Source of the DNA: Eubacteriales bacterium
GTDB taxonomy: Bacteria > Bacillota > Clostridia > Lachnospirales > Lachnospiraceae
DNA: 64,000 nucleotides
Reading direction: 5' to 3'
Assembly (NCBI GenBank): GCA_030539395.1
Contig: JAUNSC010000011.1
Coordinates: forward strand, 1 to 64,000
In this document: piece after piece, positions 1 to 8,984 of the stretch
Layout of the letters: every line of letters starts with the position of its first letter
Numbering within the stretch: the first letter of the stretch is position 1
The notes under the pieces: model-generated
The model's database searches: none
What the model saw: the letters and a program-made list of their open reading frames with translations, nothing else
What the model was told of the DNA's origin: nothing
Translations under genes and position numbers: made by a program

Positions 1-63
1 CATACAGTCCTTGGAGAGGGACTATAAACACTACTACTTTATAATACGAGGAGGATTACATTT

Positions 64-2196
64 ATGTATGTGATAAAAAAAGATGGGACACATGAGGATT
101 TTGATGTTCAGAAGATTGTTGTAGCCGTAAATAAATCGGCAGCCAGAGCATTATACAAATTTTCTGATGAGGAGACAGGTGAGCTTTGCAGGTATGCTCA
201 GGAGCGCGCCGAAAAGATGGGAAAAGAAGGAATTACCATTCAGGAAATGCACAATATTGTGGAAAGCGCTCTTGAAAAGGTAAATCCGGATGTGGCAAAG
301 AGTTATAGAGATTACCGCAACTATAAAGTGGATTTTATTCATATGATGGATGATGTTTATACAAAAAGCCAGTCTATCCGTTATATTGGCGATAAGAGCA
401 ACGCAAATACTGACAGCGCACTTGTGGCGACAAAGAGAAGCCTGATCTTTAATGAGCTGAATAAGAATCTGTATCAGAAATTCTTTATGACAAGGGATGA
501 GCGCCAGGCATGTAAGGACGGATATATATACATACATGATCAGTCAGCCCGGTTGGATACGATGAACTGTTGCCTGTTTGATGTGGGCAGTGTTTTAAAA
601 GACGGTTTTGAGATGGGAAATGTCTGGTACAATGAGCCAAAGACTCTGGATACGGCTTTTGATGTTATGGGTGATATTGTGCTCAGTACGGCAGCACAGC
701 AGTATGGCGGATTTACAGTGCCGGAAGTAGATAAAATTCTTGGACCATATGCAGAAAAGAGCTATAAAAAATATAAAGAAGAGTTTTTGAAATATGCGGA
801 TGAATCCTGGACCGGGGTAAAGGAAAAGGCAGAAAAATATGCAATAGATAAAGTGCGGCGTGATTTTGACCAGGGCTGGCAGGGAATTGAATACAAATTG
901 AATACAGTAGGTTCTTCCAGAGGAGATTACCCATTTGTCACTATGACTATCGGACTTGGTCAGGAGAGATTTGAGCGTATGTGCAGTATTTCACTGCTGG
1001 AAGTGCATATGGGAGGCCAGGGAAAGCCGGGCAATAAAAAACCGGTGCTGTTCCCTAAAATCGTCTTTCTTTTTGATGAAAACCTTCATGGAGACGGAAA
1101 ACCCTGTGAAGATGTGTTTTATGCAGGACTTGAGTGTTCAGCAAAAACAATGTATCCTGACTGGCTTTCATTGACCGGAAAAGGGTATGTTGCCAGCATG
1201 TATCTAAGATACGGAAGAGTTATCAGCCCAATGGGATGCCGTGCCTTTTTAAGTCCGTGGTATGAACGGGGCGGTATGCATCCGGCAGATGCGGAGGATA
1301 AGCCGGTGTTTGTAGGCCGGTTCAATATTGGTGCAGTCAGTCTTCATCTGCCCATGATCCTGGCGAAATCGAGACAGGAGAGCAGAGATTTTTATGAGGT
1401 GCTGGATTATTATCTTGAGATGATCAGAAGAATTCATATCAGGACCTATGAATATCTGGGAAATATGCGGGCATCTACCAATCCTCTGGGTTACTGTGAA
1501 GGAGGTTTTTACGGTGGCCGCCTTCAGCCGGGGGATAAGATTAAGCCGCTGCTGAAGCCGATGACAGCATCTTTTGGAATTACAGCACTGAATGAGTTAC
1601 AGGAGCTGCATAATGGAAAATCCATTGCCGAGGATGGGCAGTTTGCATTGGAAGTAATGCAGTATATCAATAAAAAAGTATCTGAATACAAGGAGGAGGA
1701 CGGATGGCTGTACGCCATTTACGGCACTCCGGCTGAAAGTCTTTGTGGACTTCAGGTCGAACAGTTCCGCAGACAGTATGGAATTGTTGAGAATGTATCT
1801 GACCGTCCGTATGTCAGCAACAGTTTTCACTGTCATGTGACAGAAGAATTGACACCAATTCAGAAACAGGATTTGGAAGGAAGATTCTGGGACCTTTGCA
1901 ATGGCGGAAAGATTCAATATGTGCGGTATCCCATTGATTATAATAAAGAAGCCATCAAAAGTCTGGTGCTGCGCGCAATGAAACTCGGTTACTATGAGGG
2001 TGTAAATCTTTCACTTGCATATTGTGATGACTGCGGGCATCAGGAACTGGAAATGGATGTATGCCCGAAGTGTGGTTCCCATAATCTGACAAAAATCGAC
2101 AGAATGAACGGCTATCTTTCCTATAGCCGGGTTCACGGGGATACCAGACTTAATGCGGCAAAAATGGCGGAGATTGCAGAACGGGTAAGCATGTGA
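64..2196 (+). CDS. nrdD: Anaerobic (class III) ribonucleoside-triphosphate reductase, large subunit
   Basis: Oxygen-sensitive glycyl-radical enzyme that reduces ribonucleoside triphosphates to deoxyribonucleotides during anaerobic growth. The 710-residue length is normal. An ATP-cone allosteric domain occupies about residues 1-90. Near the C-terminus a zinc site is visible as C654-x2-C657 and C667-x2-C670, followed by the glycyl-radical loop with G683 in MNGYLSY, so the protein looks complete. The ATG follows GAGGAGGAT. A TATAAT-like box lies at 40-45, but the promoter region is cut by the window edge. The activase gene nrdG, usually adjacent, is not found downstream or anywhere else in the window, so it must lie upstream or elsewhere. 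Family assignment is firm. Confidence 0.97.
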   Translation: MYVIKKDGTHEDFDVQKIVVAVNKSAARALYKFSDEETGELCRYAQERAEKMGKEGITIQEMHNIVESALEKVNPDVAKSYRDYRNYKVDFIHMMDDVYTKSQSIRYIGDKSNANTDSALVATKRSLIFNELNKNLYQKFFMTRDERQACKDGYIYIHDQSARLDTMNCCLFDVGSVLKDGFEMGNVWYNEPKTLDTAFDVMGDIVLSTAAQQYGGFTVPEVDKILGPYAEKSYKKYKEEFLKYADESWTGVKEKAEKYAIDKVRRDFDQGWQGIEYKLNTVGSSRGDYPFVTMTIGLGQERFERMCSISLLEVHMGGQGKPGNKKPVLFPKIVFLFDENLHGDGKPCEDVFYAGLECSAKTMYPDWLSLTGKGYVASMYLRYGRVISPMGCRAFLSPWYERGGMHPADAEDKPVFVGRFNIGAVSLHLPMILAKSRQESRDFYEVLDYYLEMIRRIHIRTYEYLGNMRASTNPLGYCEGGFYGGRLQPGDKIKPLLKPMTASFGITALNELQELHNGKSIAEDGQFALEVMQYINKKVSEYKEEDGWLYAIYGTPAESLCGLQVEQFRRQYGIVENVSDRPYVSNSFHCHVTEELTPIQKQDLEGRFWDLCNGGKIQYVRYPIDYNKEAIKSLVLRAMKLGYYEGVNLSLAYCDDCGHQELEMDVCPKCGSHNLTKIDRMNGYLSYSRVHGDTRLNAAKMAEIAERVSM

Positions 2197-2254
2197 CAGG
2201 ATATCTTGAAAAAGGCTGTTGACGAGAAGTGTGAGATATGGTAGATTAAAAGAA

Positions 2255-2270
2255 GTTAGATATAACTAAC
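2255..2270. promoter_or_regulatory. 16-bp dyad, copy 1 (candidate metalloregulator operator)
   Basis: GTTAGATATAACTAAC has GTTAG/CTAAC half-sites around a 6-bp AT-rich centre. It matches the element at 2310-2325 in 13 of 16 positions, and the two flank a terminator. The shape recalls DtxR/MntR-type operators more than a classical Fur box. That these sites control the downstream ATPase operon is inference. Confidence 0.45.
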
Positions 2271-2271
2271 A

Positions 2272-2298
2272 AAAGCCGCTTATGACAGGCGGCTTTTT
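2272..2298 (+). terminator. Rho-independent terminator after nrdD
   Basis: AAAGCCGC pairs with GCGGCTTT around a 9-nt loop and runs into a T-tract (2294-2298). It separates nrdD from the metal ATPase operon. Confidence 0.85.
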
Positions 2299-2309
2299 CA
2301 GGACTATAA

Positions 2310-2325
2310 GTTAGACAAAACTAAT
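2310..2325. promoter_or_regulatory. 16-bp dyad, copy 2 (candidate operator)
   Basis: GTTAGACAAAACTAAT is the second copy of the dyad at 2255-2270. It overlaps a weak candidate -35 (TTAGAC, 2311-2316) lying 17 bp from ATTTTA (2334-2339), a position suitable for repression. The promoter match is poor, so this is tentative. Confidence 0.45.
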
Positions 2326-2330
2326 GTGTT

Positions 2331-2438
2331 ATTATTTTAGAAGAGGAGTGTTCAAACAGCAAGGAAATCTACTATAAGGCGGCTTCCGGAAGTAAGAGAA
2401 TCGGAACGGCAACGGTATATCGTACGCAGTTACAATGA
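2331..2438 (+). pseudogene. Fragment of a Fur-family regulator (winged-helix part)
   Basis: Read from 2331 the frame ends with SKEIYYKAASGSKRIGTATV followed by YRTQLQ and a TGA stop at 2436-2438. The run IGTATVYRT with an upstream E-[I/L]-Y is the hallmark of the Fur/PerR DNA-binding domain (typically aEEIYekl...IglATVYRTL). About 35 residues survive; the N-terminus and the whole metal-binding dimerisation domain are missing and there is no start codon. It sits between the paired dyads and the ferrosome-like operon, so it probably is the remains of that operon's own regulator. The match is by eye. Confidence 0.5.
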
Positions 2439-2471
2439 TATAATAATATTTAAACCACAGGAGGAAAAAGT

Positions 2472-2552
2472 ATGAAAAAACATAAGTTTTGGGCATGGGC
2501 AACAGTGGTGTGTTTCATTTTGACAATTTACACAGGATATGAACACAAATAG
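2472..2552 (+). CDS. 26-residue single-span membrane peptide, first gene of the ferrosome-like operon
   Basis: This short ORF follows a strong AGGAGGAAAAA ribosome binding site and encodes a basic start (MKKHK), a hydrophobic stretch of about 17 residues (WAWATVVCFILTIYTGY) and a short tail. It is 21 bp upstream of the FezA-like gene, which has its own AGGAGG, so the three genes read as one unit. I do not recognise a named family. A small membrane component of the same system is plausible from position, but function is unknown. Confidence 0.6.
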   Translation: MKKHKFWAWATVVCFILTIYTGYEHK

Positions 2553-2573
2553 AAAATTTCAGGAGGAAAGATC

Positions 2574-2876
2574 ATGGCAGATTTTAAGTTTAGCAAAGTG
2601 AAAACAGGCATTTTTGCGGCAGGCGTACTGTTTGGTACTGCAGGGATTAAGATTTTGGCAAGTAAAGATGCAAAGAAGCTGTATACAAACTGTACGGCAG
2701 CGGTTCTTCGGGCAAAGGATTATGTGATGAAGACAGCTACTACAATTCAGGAGAATGCAGAAGATATTTATGCGGAAGCAAAACAGATAAACGAGGAAAG
2801 AGCAGCAGAGGATATCTATGAGGAAAGCTGCGAAGATGAGGAGATTGCGGGAGAAGAGGAAGCGGAAAAGGCATGA
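2574..2876 (+). CDS. DUF6110-like small membrane protein, candidate FezA
   Basis: A 100-residue protein. Residues 8-30 form a membrane segment rich in glycine and alanine with a GVLFG (GxxxG) packing motif. The rest is a charged, helical, strongly acidic tail (about residues 60-100). The stop overlaps the start of the ATPase gene by 4 bp, implying translational coupling. As I recall, such proteins are annotated DUF6110 and occur beside P1B ATPases of this type. In Clostridioides difficile, the membrane protein FezA and the P1B6-ATPase FezB are together required for ferrosomes, iron-phosphate storage organelles. The FezA equivalence is inferred from size, topology and linkage. Confidence 0.6.
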   Translation: MADFKFSKVKTGIFAAGVLFGTAGIKILASKDAKKLYTNCTAAVLRAKDYVMKTATTIQENAEDIYAEAKQINEERAAEDIYEESCEDEEIAGEEEAEKA

Positions 2877-4945
2877 GATTTGTCATAAAGCATGAGATGA
2901 AAGGGCGCATTCGGATTCATGTATTGCAAAACAGAATGACATTTGGGGAAGCCGATCAGCTCCAGTATCACCTCAGTATCCAGCCGTATGTTACGTCAGT
3001 AAAAGTACGTGAGAGGACACAGGATATTTCGATTTGCTATACCGGGGACAGAGCTGTACTGATCTCTTTGCTTCGGAAATTCAGATATGATACTGTGGAG
3101 ATACCGGAAGTATATCTGCAGAACTCAGGCAGAGAACTGAATGAGCATTACAAAGAAAAACTGATTCACAGTGTTGTTTTAAGAATGGGAAGCCGCCTGT
3201 TTCTCCCATATTCGGTGAGGGCTGGAATCGCAGTAGTAAAATCAGCCGGATTTCTCTGGAAGGGTATCAAAACCCTGGCGGAAAGAAAACTGGAGGTACC
3301 GGTATTGGATGCTACTGCAATCGGCGTATCTTTGCTGCGTAAAGACTATGATACAGCAGGTTCTGTAATGTTTCTGCTGGGAATAGGTGAGATTCTTGAA
3401 GAGTGGACACATAAGAAATCTGTGGGAGATCTTGCGAGAAGTATGTCGTTGAATGTGAGCAGAGTCTGGCTGCGGCGGCGGGATCAGGAGATTTTGGTTC
3501 CTGCTTCTGAAATCCGGGCGGAGGATCATGTTGTAGTCCATATGGGAAATGTGATTCCGTTCGATGGAGTTGTGACAGAAGGCGATGCTATGGTGAATCA
3601 GTCTTCCTTTACCGGTGAGCCTCTCCCGGTACATAAGAGTAAAGGCGGATATGCCTATGCAGGCACTGTCATTGAGGATGGAGAGCTGACTATCTGTGTC
3701 AAAGAGGTGGGAGGTTCTGGCAGATACGACAAGATTGTGGCGATGATTGAGGAATCAGAAAAACTGAAATCATCGTTGGAGAGCAGGGCGGAGCATTTGG
3801 CGGATAGGCTTGTACCGTATACTTTTGTCGGTACGGGGCTTGTCTGGCTTCTGACAGGCAACACGGCGAAAGCGCTGTCAGTTCTTATGGTGGATTTTTC
3901 CTGTGCTTTGAAATTGGCAATGCCGGTTTCTGTCCTGTCAGCGATTCGGGAAGCAAGCGGATATGGTCTGACGGTAAAAGGCGGAAAATATCTGGAAGCT
4001 GTTGCAGAAGCAGATACAATTGTCTTTGATAAGACGGGAACTTTAACGAAAGCATGCCCTACGGTTGTTGATGTAATTTCTTTTACAGGAGAAGAATCTG
4101 ACGAACTGCTCCGCATTGCTGCGTGTCTGGAAGAACATTTTCCTCACTCCATGGCGAAAGCGGTGGTAAATGCTGCCAGGATAAAAAATCTGGGCCATGA
4201 TGAGATGCATTCAAAAGTGGAATATCTGGTTGCGCATGGCATTTCATCTACTATCGAGGGAAGGAAAGTGATTATCGGAAGTTATCACTTCGTATTTGAG
4301 GATGAAGCGTGCAGGATTCCCACAGGAATGCAGGAGCGATTTGATAATATTCCTACCGGGTATTCCCATTTGTATCTTGCGATTGAGAATGTACTGGCTG
4401 CTGTTATTTGTATTGAGGATCCAATAAGAGAAGAGGCGGGGGCAGTGATCCGGTCATTGAAAAAGGCGGGAATCAGTAAGGTGGTGATGATGACCGGAGA
4501 CAGCGAAAGGACTGCCTGTGAAATTGCACGGAAGATAGGGGTGGATGAATATTATTCCGAGGTCCTTCCTGAGGATAAGGCAGGATTCATAGAGAAAGAA
4601 AAAGCAGCTGGAAGAAAAGTGATCATGATTGGCGACGGAGTAAACGATTCGCCGGCATTATCTGCAGCGGATGCAGGCATTGCCATCAGTGACGGCGCAG
4701 AAATAGCCCGCGAGATTGCTGATATTACGGTGGGTGCAGAGAATCTGTATCAGATTGTTACCCTGAAGGCAATCAGTAATGGTTTAATGAAGCGGATTCA
4801 CCGAAATTACCGCAGGATCGTGGTTATTAACACCGGGCTTATTCTTCTTGGAGTGGGCGGCGTAATTCAGCCCACGACCTCTGCAGTGCTGCATAACGCT
4901 TCAACACTGGCTATCAGTCTGAGAAGTATGGGAAGTTTGACTTAA
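2873..4945 (+). CDS. P1B-type metal-transporting ATPase, candidate ferrosome ATPase FezB
   Basis: A 690-residue heavy-metal P-type ATPase. Visible motifs: actuator TGE (T247-E249), phosphorylation site D386-KTGTLT, hinge G587-DGVND. The transmembrane metal site reads SCALKLAMP (S343-P351) rather than the CPC of copper/zinc pumps, and the usual SEHP element is replaced by EEHFPHS. There is no N-terminal CxxC metal-binding domain; the N-terminus instead carries a basic KGRIRIH motif (residues 10-16), which fits what I recall of the FezB N-terminal arginine/glycine motif. These points support the P1B6 group. It presumably pumps iron into a membrane compartment; a Mn or Fe exporter of the CtpC type is the alternative. 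It overlaps the FezA-like gene by 4 bp. Confidence 0.75.
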   Translation: MRFVIKHEMKGRIRIHVLQNRMTFGEADQLQYHLSIQPYVTSVKVRERTQDISICYTGDRAVLISLLRKFRYDTVEIPEVYLQNSGRELNEHYKEKLIHSVVLRMGSRLFLPYSVRAGIAVVKSAGFLWKGIKTLAERKLEVPVLDATAIGVSLLRKDYDTAGSVMFLLGIGEILEEWTHKKSVGDLARSMSLNVSRVWLRRRDQEILVPASEIRAEDHVVVHMGNVIPFDGVVTEGDAMVNQSSFTGEPLPVHKSKGGYAYAGTVIEDGELTICVKEVGGSGRYDKIVAMIEESEKLKSSLESRAEHLADRLVPYTFVGTGLVWLLTGNTAKALSVLMVDFSCALKLAMPVSVLSAIREASGYGLTVKGGKYLEAVAEADTIVFDKTGTLTKACPTVVDVISFTGEESDELLRIAACLEEHFPHSMAKAVVNAARIKNLGHDEMHSKVEYLVAHGISSTIEGRKVIIGSYHFVFEDEACRIPTGMQERFDNIPTGYSHLYLAIENVLAAVICIEDPIREEAGAVIRSLKKAGISKVVMMTGDSERTACEIARKIGVDEYYSEVLPEDKAGFIEKEKAAGRKVIMIGDGVNDSPALSAADAGIAISDGAEIAREIADITVGAENLYQIVTLKAISNGLMKRIHRNYRRIVVINTGLILLGVGGVIQPTTSAVLHNASTLAISLRSMGSLT

Positions 4946-4961
4946 AATTATATTTGAATGA

Positions 4962-5005
4962 GAAGGCTTTTGATTCATCCAGAGTTATCAGAAGTCTTCT
5001 TTTTT
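4962..5005 (+). terminator. Terminator closing the ferrosome-like operon
   Basis: A 12-bp stem with two G-T pairs (4962-4973 with 4988-4999), a 14-nt loop and six T residues (5000-5005). Confidence 0.8.
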
Positions 5006-5168
5006 CGCTTGTCGAGAAAATTTGAAAAAGTTATTTGCGGGAGAGGACGGACGGTGGAATTTGAAATTTCATTTTTCAGGAGAGGAAAGAATGAGGGAGC
5101 GGCTGGAAGATTTTTTCTTCGTGTGATAAAATAGAAAATGTATTGGCTCATACAAAGGAGGAATAGAA

Positions 5169-5900
5169 ATGCCGATAGGAATCATAGTGAATGCTCTCTC
5201 CGTAGTAGTTGGAGGTATTATTGGAACAATGGCTGGAGGCCGTTTGACCAGAGAGTTTAAAGAACAGATTAACATGATTTTTGGATGCTGCTCCATAGCC
5301 ATGGGGGTTAGTTCCATTGTTTTGATGCAGAATATGCCGGCAGTTGTATTTTCTGTCATCACAGGTACCGCGATTGGCCTGGCGGTTAAGCTTGGAGACA
5401 AAGTAAATTCAGGTGGCAGGGCAATGCAGAGGTTCATTTCAAAATTTATAAAAAATGCGAATTCAGGTATTTCAGAAAAGGAATTTGAGGAAACTTTGGT
5501 AACGGTTATTGTATTATTCTGTGCAAGCGGTACAGGAATATATGGAGCAATTGTTGCCGGAATGACGGGAGATAACAGTATTTTGATTGCAAAATCAATT
5601 CTGGATCTGTTCACGGCAGTAATATTTGCCTGCATACTGGGAGGAGTTGTATCTGTAATTGCAGTTCCGCAGTTTCTTATTTTCTTTGTTTTGTTCCTGT
5701 GTGCAGGATTTATATTTCCCATGACTACTGATACAATGATTGCTGACTTTAAGGCGTGCGGCGGATTTCTAATGCTGGCAACTGGCTTTAGGATGCTAAA
5801 GCTGAGAATGTTTCCAACGGCGGATATGATATTGGCCATGGTACTTGTCATGCCGGTGAGCTGGTTGTGGACAGGTTTTATTCTTCCGATAGTAAGTTGA
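5169..5900 (+). CDS. DUF554 family integral membrane protein
   Basis: 243 residues, almost entirely hydrophobic, with about seven membrane segments. The opening glycine-rich segment (IVNALSVVVGGIIGTMAGG) and the second block with GVSSIVLMQNMPAVVFSVIT match the DUF554 (YdfK/YqgA) family, whose transport function is unknown. The ATG follows AAAGGAGGAATAGAA. It is a single gene after a terminator; the next gene, a DNA glycosylase, is 43 bp downstream and may be co-transcribed. Confidence 0.85.
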   Translation: MPIGIIVNALSVVVGGIIGTMAGGRLTREFKEQINMIFGCCSIAMGVSSIVLMQNMPAVVFSVITGTAIGLAVKLGDKVNSGGRAMQRFISKFIKNANSGISEKEFEETLVTVIVLFCASGTGIYGAIVAGMTGDNSILIAKSILDLFTAVIFACILGGVVSVIAVPQFLIFFVLFLCAGFIFPMTTDTMIADFKACGGFLMLATGFRMLKLRMFPTADMILAMVLVMPVSWLWTGFILPIVS

Positions 5901-5943
5901 TTTGTAAATAAAAACAGGCAGATGTCAGGAAAAGGGGCAAAGG

Positions 5944-6768
5944 ATGATAAAAGTATCTATAGATAATTTTGATCTGGAACAAATCTGCCGTTCAGGACAA
6001 TGTTTCCGAATGGCCCGTAGGGAGGACGGACGGTACTGTGTGATAGCAGGATCACGCTATCTGGAGTTGGAACAGCAGGATGATCAGATTATATTTTATT
6101 GTGAGAAAGAAGAGTTTACGAAGGTCTGGGAAAGCTATTTTGACCTGGGGCGTGATTACGGGGCTTATATAAGACAGATTAATCCCGGAGATTTATATCT
6201 GATAAATGCGGCAGAATTTGGCTCGGGTATTCGGATTTTACAACAGGATTTGTGGGAAATGATTGTCTCTTTTTTGATATCCCAGCAAAATAACATTGTG
6301 CGGATCCGCAGGTGTATCCAGAATATCTGTGAAAGCTATGGCGAGAAGAAAATGAATGACCGGGGAGAGGTATATTACGGATTCCCAAAGCCGGAGGATC
6401 TGGCATGGCTCCATGAGGATGATCTGAAGCCCTGCAATCTTGGATATCGCAGTAAATATGTAGTTCGTACAGCAAAAAGTATTGCTTCCGGTGAACTGGA
6501 TCTGGAAGCGGTGAGCCGTATGTCCTATAAGAAAGCAAAAGAGGAACTGCTGAAGCTCTTCGGAGTAGGAGAAAAAGTGGCAGACTGTATTTGTCTTTTT
6601 GCATTGCATCATTTGGAGGCATTCCCGGTAGATACTCATATAAACCAGGCATTACAGAATCACTATAAAAGAGGATTTCCAAAACGCCGTTATGAAGGGT
6701 TTCAGGGAGTAGTGCAGCAGTACATATTTTATTATGAACTGGTTGGGAAAAACGGTATTTACCAGTGA
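5944..6768 (+). CDS. 8-oxoguanine DNA glycosylase / AlkA-type HhH-GPD glycosylase
   Basis: Base-excision repair glycosylase of 274 residues. The OGG-type N-terminal domain (FDLEQICRSGQCFRM, about residues 9-23) precedes the HhH-GPD domain. The hairpin carries GVGEKVADC with the catalytic lysine at K211, and the catalytic aspartate is D230 in PVDTHI; both correspond to hOGG1 K249 and D268. This pattern predicts a bifunctional glycosylase/AP lyase removing 8-oxoguanine, although the databases often label these proteins DNA-3-methyladenine glycosylase 2. The start is the ATG after AAAGGGGCAAAGG. Confidence 0.88.
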   Translation: MIKVSIDNFDLEQICRSGQCFRMARREDGRYCVIAGSRYLELEQQDDQIIFYCEKEEFTKVWESYFDLGRDYGAYIRQINPGDLYLINAAEFGSGIRILQQDLWEMIVSFLISQQNNIVRIRRCIQNICESYGEKKMNDRGEVYYGFPKPEDLAWLHEDDLKPCNLGYRSKYVVRTAKSIASGELDLEAVSRMSYKKAKEELLKLFGVGEKVADCICLFALHHLEAFPVDTHINQALQNHYKRGFPKRRYEGFQGVVQQYIFYYELVGKNGIYQ

Positions 6769-6902
6769 TTGGGTTAGAAATAAATAATAAAAACCACTTT
6801 ATCTGCAGAAAATAAATGGGGAGATTGTCCATGTCATGGATCAAGGTTTGATCAAAACGGAACAGTGCTTGATAATCCAGCTAATAAGAAGGGAGAAAAT
6901 CT

Positions 6903-8900
6903 ATGAGTAATCATCTGAAAGACCAGAGCAGTCCTTATCTTTTACAGCATGCAGAAAACCCTGTTAACTGGTATCCATGGTGCAGCGAGGCTTTTGAAGA
7001 GGCAGAGCGGCAGGATAAGCCAGTTTTTTTGAGCATTGGATACAGTACCTGCCACTGGTGTCATGTTATGGCCCATGAGAGCTTTGAAGACAGGGAAATA
7101 GCAGATATTCTCAACAGATATTTTATTTCCATCAAGGTTGACAGGGAAGAACGCCCGGATATTGACAGTGTTTATATGAATGTCTGCCAGGCGCTGACAG
7201 GAAGCGGCGGCTGGCCCATGAGTATCTTTATGACGGCAGAGCAGAAACCTTTCTATGCGGGGACTTATTTCCCGCCGGAATCGAGCCGGGGAATGACCGG
7301 ATTTCGGGAACTGCTTCTGACGATAGCAGACCGGTGGAAATACAGAAAAGCCGATCTGCAGGAATCTGCAGAATATATTTTGAGTCATATCGGTGCCGGA
7401 GAAGATGGTTTTTGGGGAAGTGCGGGGAAAAATAATGATACAGAAACAGGCGACAGATTACCAATGCTGGCAGCAAAAATATTTTCTCAGACATTTGATA
7501 AAATGTTTGGCGGGTTTGGGATGGCTCCCAAATTTCCCACACCCCATAATCTGATATTTTTGACGTTGTATTCATGGCTGTACTATTTTCAGAAACCGGA
7601 ATCAGGTTTCGCAGAAAACGATATGGGAGATTCTTTCTTTCAGGTACAAAAGACATTAGAACAGATGCGAAGGGGAGGAATTTTTGACCATATTGGTTTT
7701 GGATTTTCCCGGTATTCAACAGACAGGTATTATCTGGTTCCCCATTTTGAAAAGATGCTTTATGATAATGCACTGCTGATCATTGCTTATTCAGCAGCGC
7801 ATAAACTGACAGGAGAAGACATTTTACTTGATACGGCGAAAAAGACAGCAGACTATATTTTCAGAGAAATGACAGGATCTGACGGTGAATTTTATTCTGC
7901 ACAGGATGCAGACTGCGATGGGGAAGAAGGAAAATATTATGTCTGGGATTACGATGAGGTATGCGAAATTTTAGGTAAGAAAAAGGGAGAAGAATTCTGC
8001 AGGTATTTTGGGATTACTCCACAGGGAAATTTTGAAGGAAAAAATATTCCGAATCTTTTAAATGGTAATGCTTTTTCAGATCGATTTGCCAGAGAAAGAG
8101 AAATATTGTATGATTATCGTAAAAGACGTACAGTGCTTCATTTAGATGACAAAGTCCTTACTTCATGGAATTCTCTGATGATCTGTGCTTTGACTGTACT
8201 TTATCGGATTACGGGAGAGCAGCGATATCTTTTGGCGGCAGAAAGGACATATCAATATATAGAAGAAAATCTTGCGCAGGGAAATGTTCTTTATGTGAGC
8301 TGCCGCAATAATGTGAGGTCTGTGCAGGGATTTCTGGATGAATATGCGTATTATACGATGGCTCTGCTGAGTCTTTATGAAGTTGTGTTCCAGGAGAAAT
8401 ATCTGAAACGGGCGAAACAGATATGTGAAGAAGCAAGACGGCAGTTTGAGGATGAAAAAAACGGGGGATATTTTCTGTATGGCACAAACAATGACAATTT
8501 GATTACGAGGCCGAAGGAGACATATGACGGTGCATTGCCCAGCGGAAACTCTGTTATGGCATATTGCCTGACACGCCTTTCCCAGATTACAGACAACGGC
8601 AGTTACAGGCGGGCAGCCGAAAGCCAGCTTACTTTTATGCATGCTGCGGCAGAAAACTATCCCGCAGGTTCCTGCATGTTTTTAATTGCTCTTTTATTTT
8701 ATGAAAATCCTCCTCAGAAGATTACGGTTGTTCTGGAAAAGCAGGATAGTCCGGATCATATTATCCGCAGTCTTCCGTTGTATGCAGATATAAGAATGCT
8801 GGAAGAACAGACGGAGGAGTATAAGCTGCTAAATGGAAAAACTACGTATTATGTCTGTAAAGATTATATGTGCCTTCCGCCGGTAAATGAAGTGCCGTAA
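6903..8900 (+). CDS. Thioredoxin domain-containing protein, YyaL/DUF255 (SPATA20-like) family
   Basis: 665 residues. The thioredoxin-like N-terminal domain begins with the family signature [17 protein letters not shown] (residues 10-26) and has a CHWC redox motif at C50-C53. The remainder is an alpha/alpha-barrel resembling six-hairpin glycosidases (from about residue 190). The family is widespread but has no established reaction. ATG follows AAGGGAGAAAATCT. It lies alone between the glycosylase and the ferritin operon. Length and motifs indicate an intact gene. Confidence 0.92.
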   Translation: MSNHLKDQSSPYLLQHAENPVNWYPWCSEAFEEAERQDKPVFLSIGYSTCHWCHVMAHESFEDREIADILNRYFISIKVDREERPDIDSVYMNVCQALTGSGGWPMSIFMTAEQKPFYAGTYFPPESSRGMTGFRELLLTIADRWKYRKADLQESAEYILSHIGAGEDGFWGSAGKNNDTETGDRLPMLAAKIFSQTFDKMFGGFGMAPKFPTPHNLIFLTLYSWLYYFQKPESGFAENDMGDSFFQVQKTLEQMRRGGIFDHIGFGFSRYSTDRYYLVPHFEKMLYDNALLIIAYSAAHKLTGEDILLDTAKKTADYIFREMTGSDGEFYSAQDADCDGEEGKYYVWDYDEVCEILGKKKGEEFCRYFGITPQGNFEGKNIPNLLNGNAFSDRFAREREILYDYRKRRTVLHLDDKVLTSWNSLMICALTVLYRITGEQRYLLAAERTYQYIEENLAQGNVLYVSCRNNVRSVQGFLDEYAYYTMALLSLYEVVFQEKYLKRAKQICEEARRQFEDEKNGGYFLYGTNNDNLITRPKETYDGALPSGNSVMAYCLTRLSQITDNGSYRRAAESQLTFMHAAAENYPAGSCMFLIALLFYENPPQKITVVLEKQDSPDHIIRSLPLYADIRMLEEQTEEYKLLNGKTTYYVCKDYMCLPPVNEVP

Positions 8901-8928
8901 AATCAAATCGAAAAATAGTATTTTTTTA

Positions 8929-8957
8929 TTTACATGTAAAAAAGATGGGGTTATAAT
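8929..8957 (+). promoter_or_regulatory. Sigma-A promoter for the ferritin operon
   Basis: TTTACA (8929-8934), a 17-bp spacer and a perfect TATAAT (8952-8957), 27 bp before the ferritin start. I see no obvious Fur box over it. Confidence 0.8.
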
Positions 8958-8984
8958 AAATTTCGAAAAAAGGAGGTTTTTAAA

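Noticed and set aside
1-63. Possible NrdR box in front of nrdD (ACACTACTACTTTATAAT)
   Set aside because: Only one half resembles the ACACTATAT-type motif and the rest of the promoter region is outside the window.
5069-5851. Minus-strand open frame (260 codons) opposite the DUF554 gene
   Set aside because: The DUF554 gene has a strong ribosome site and family motifs; the antisense frame is Ile/Thr/Pro-rich with neither.
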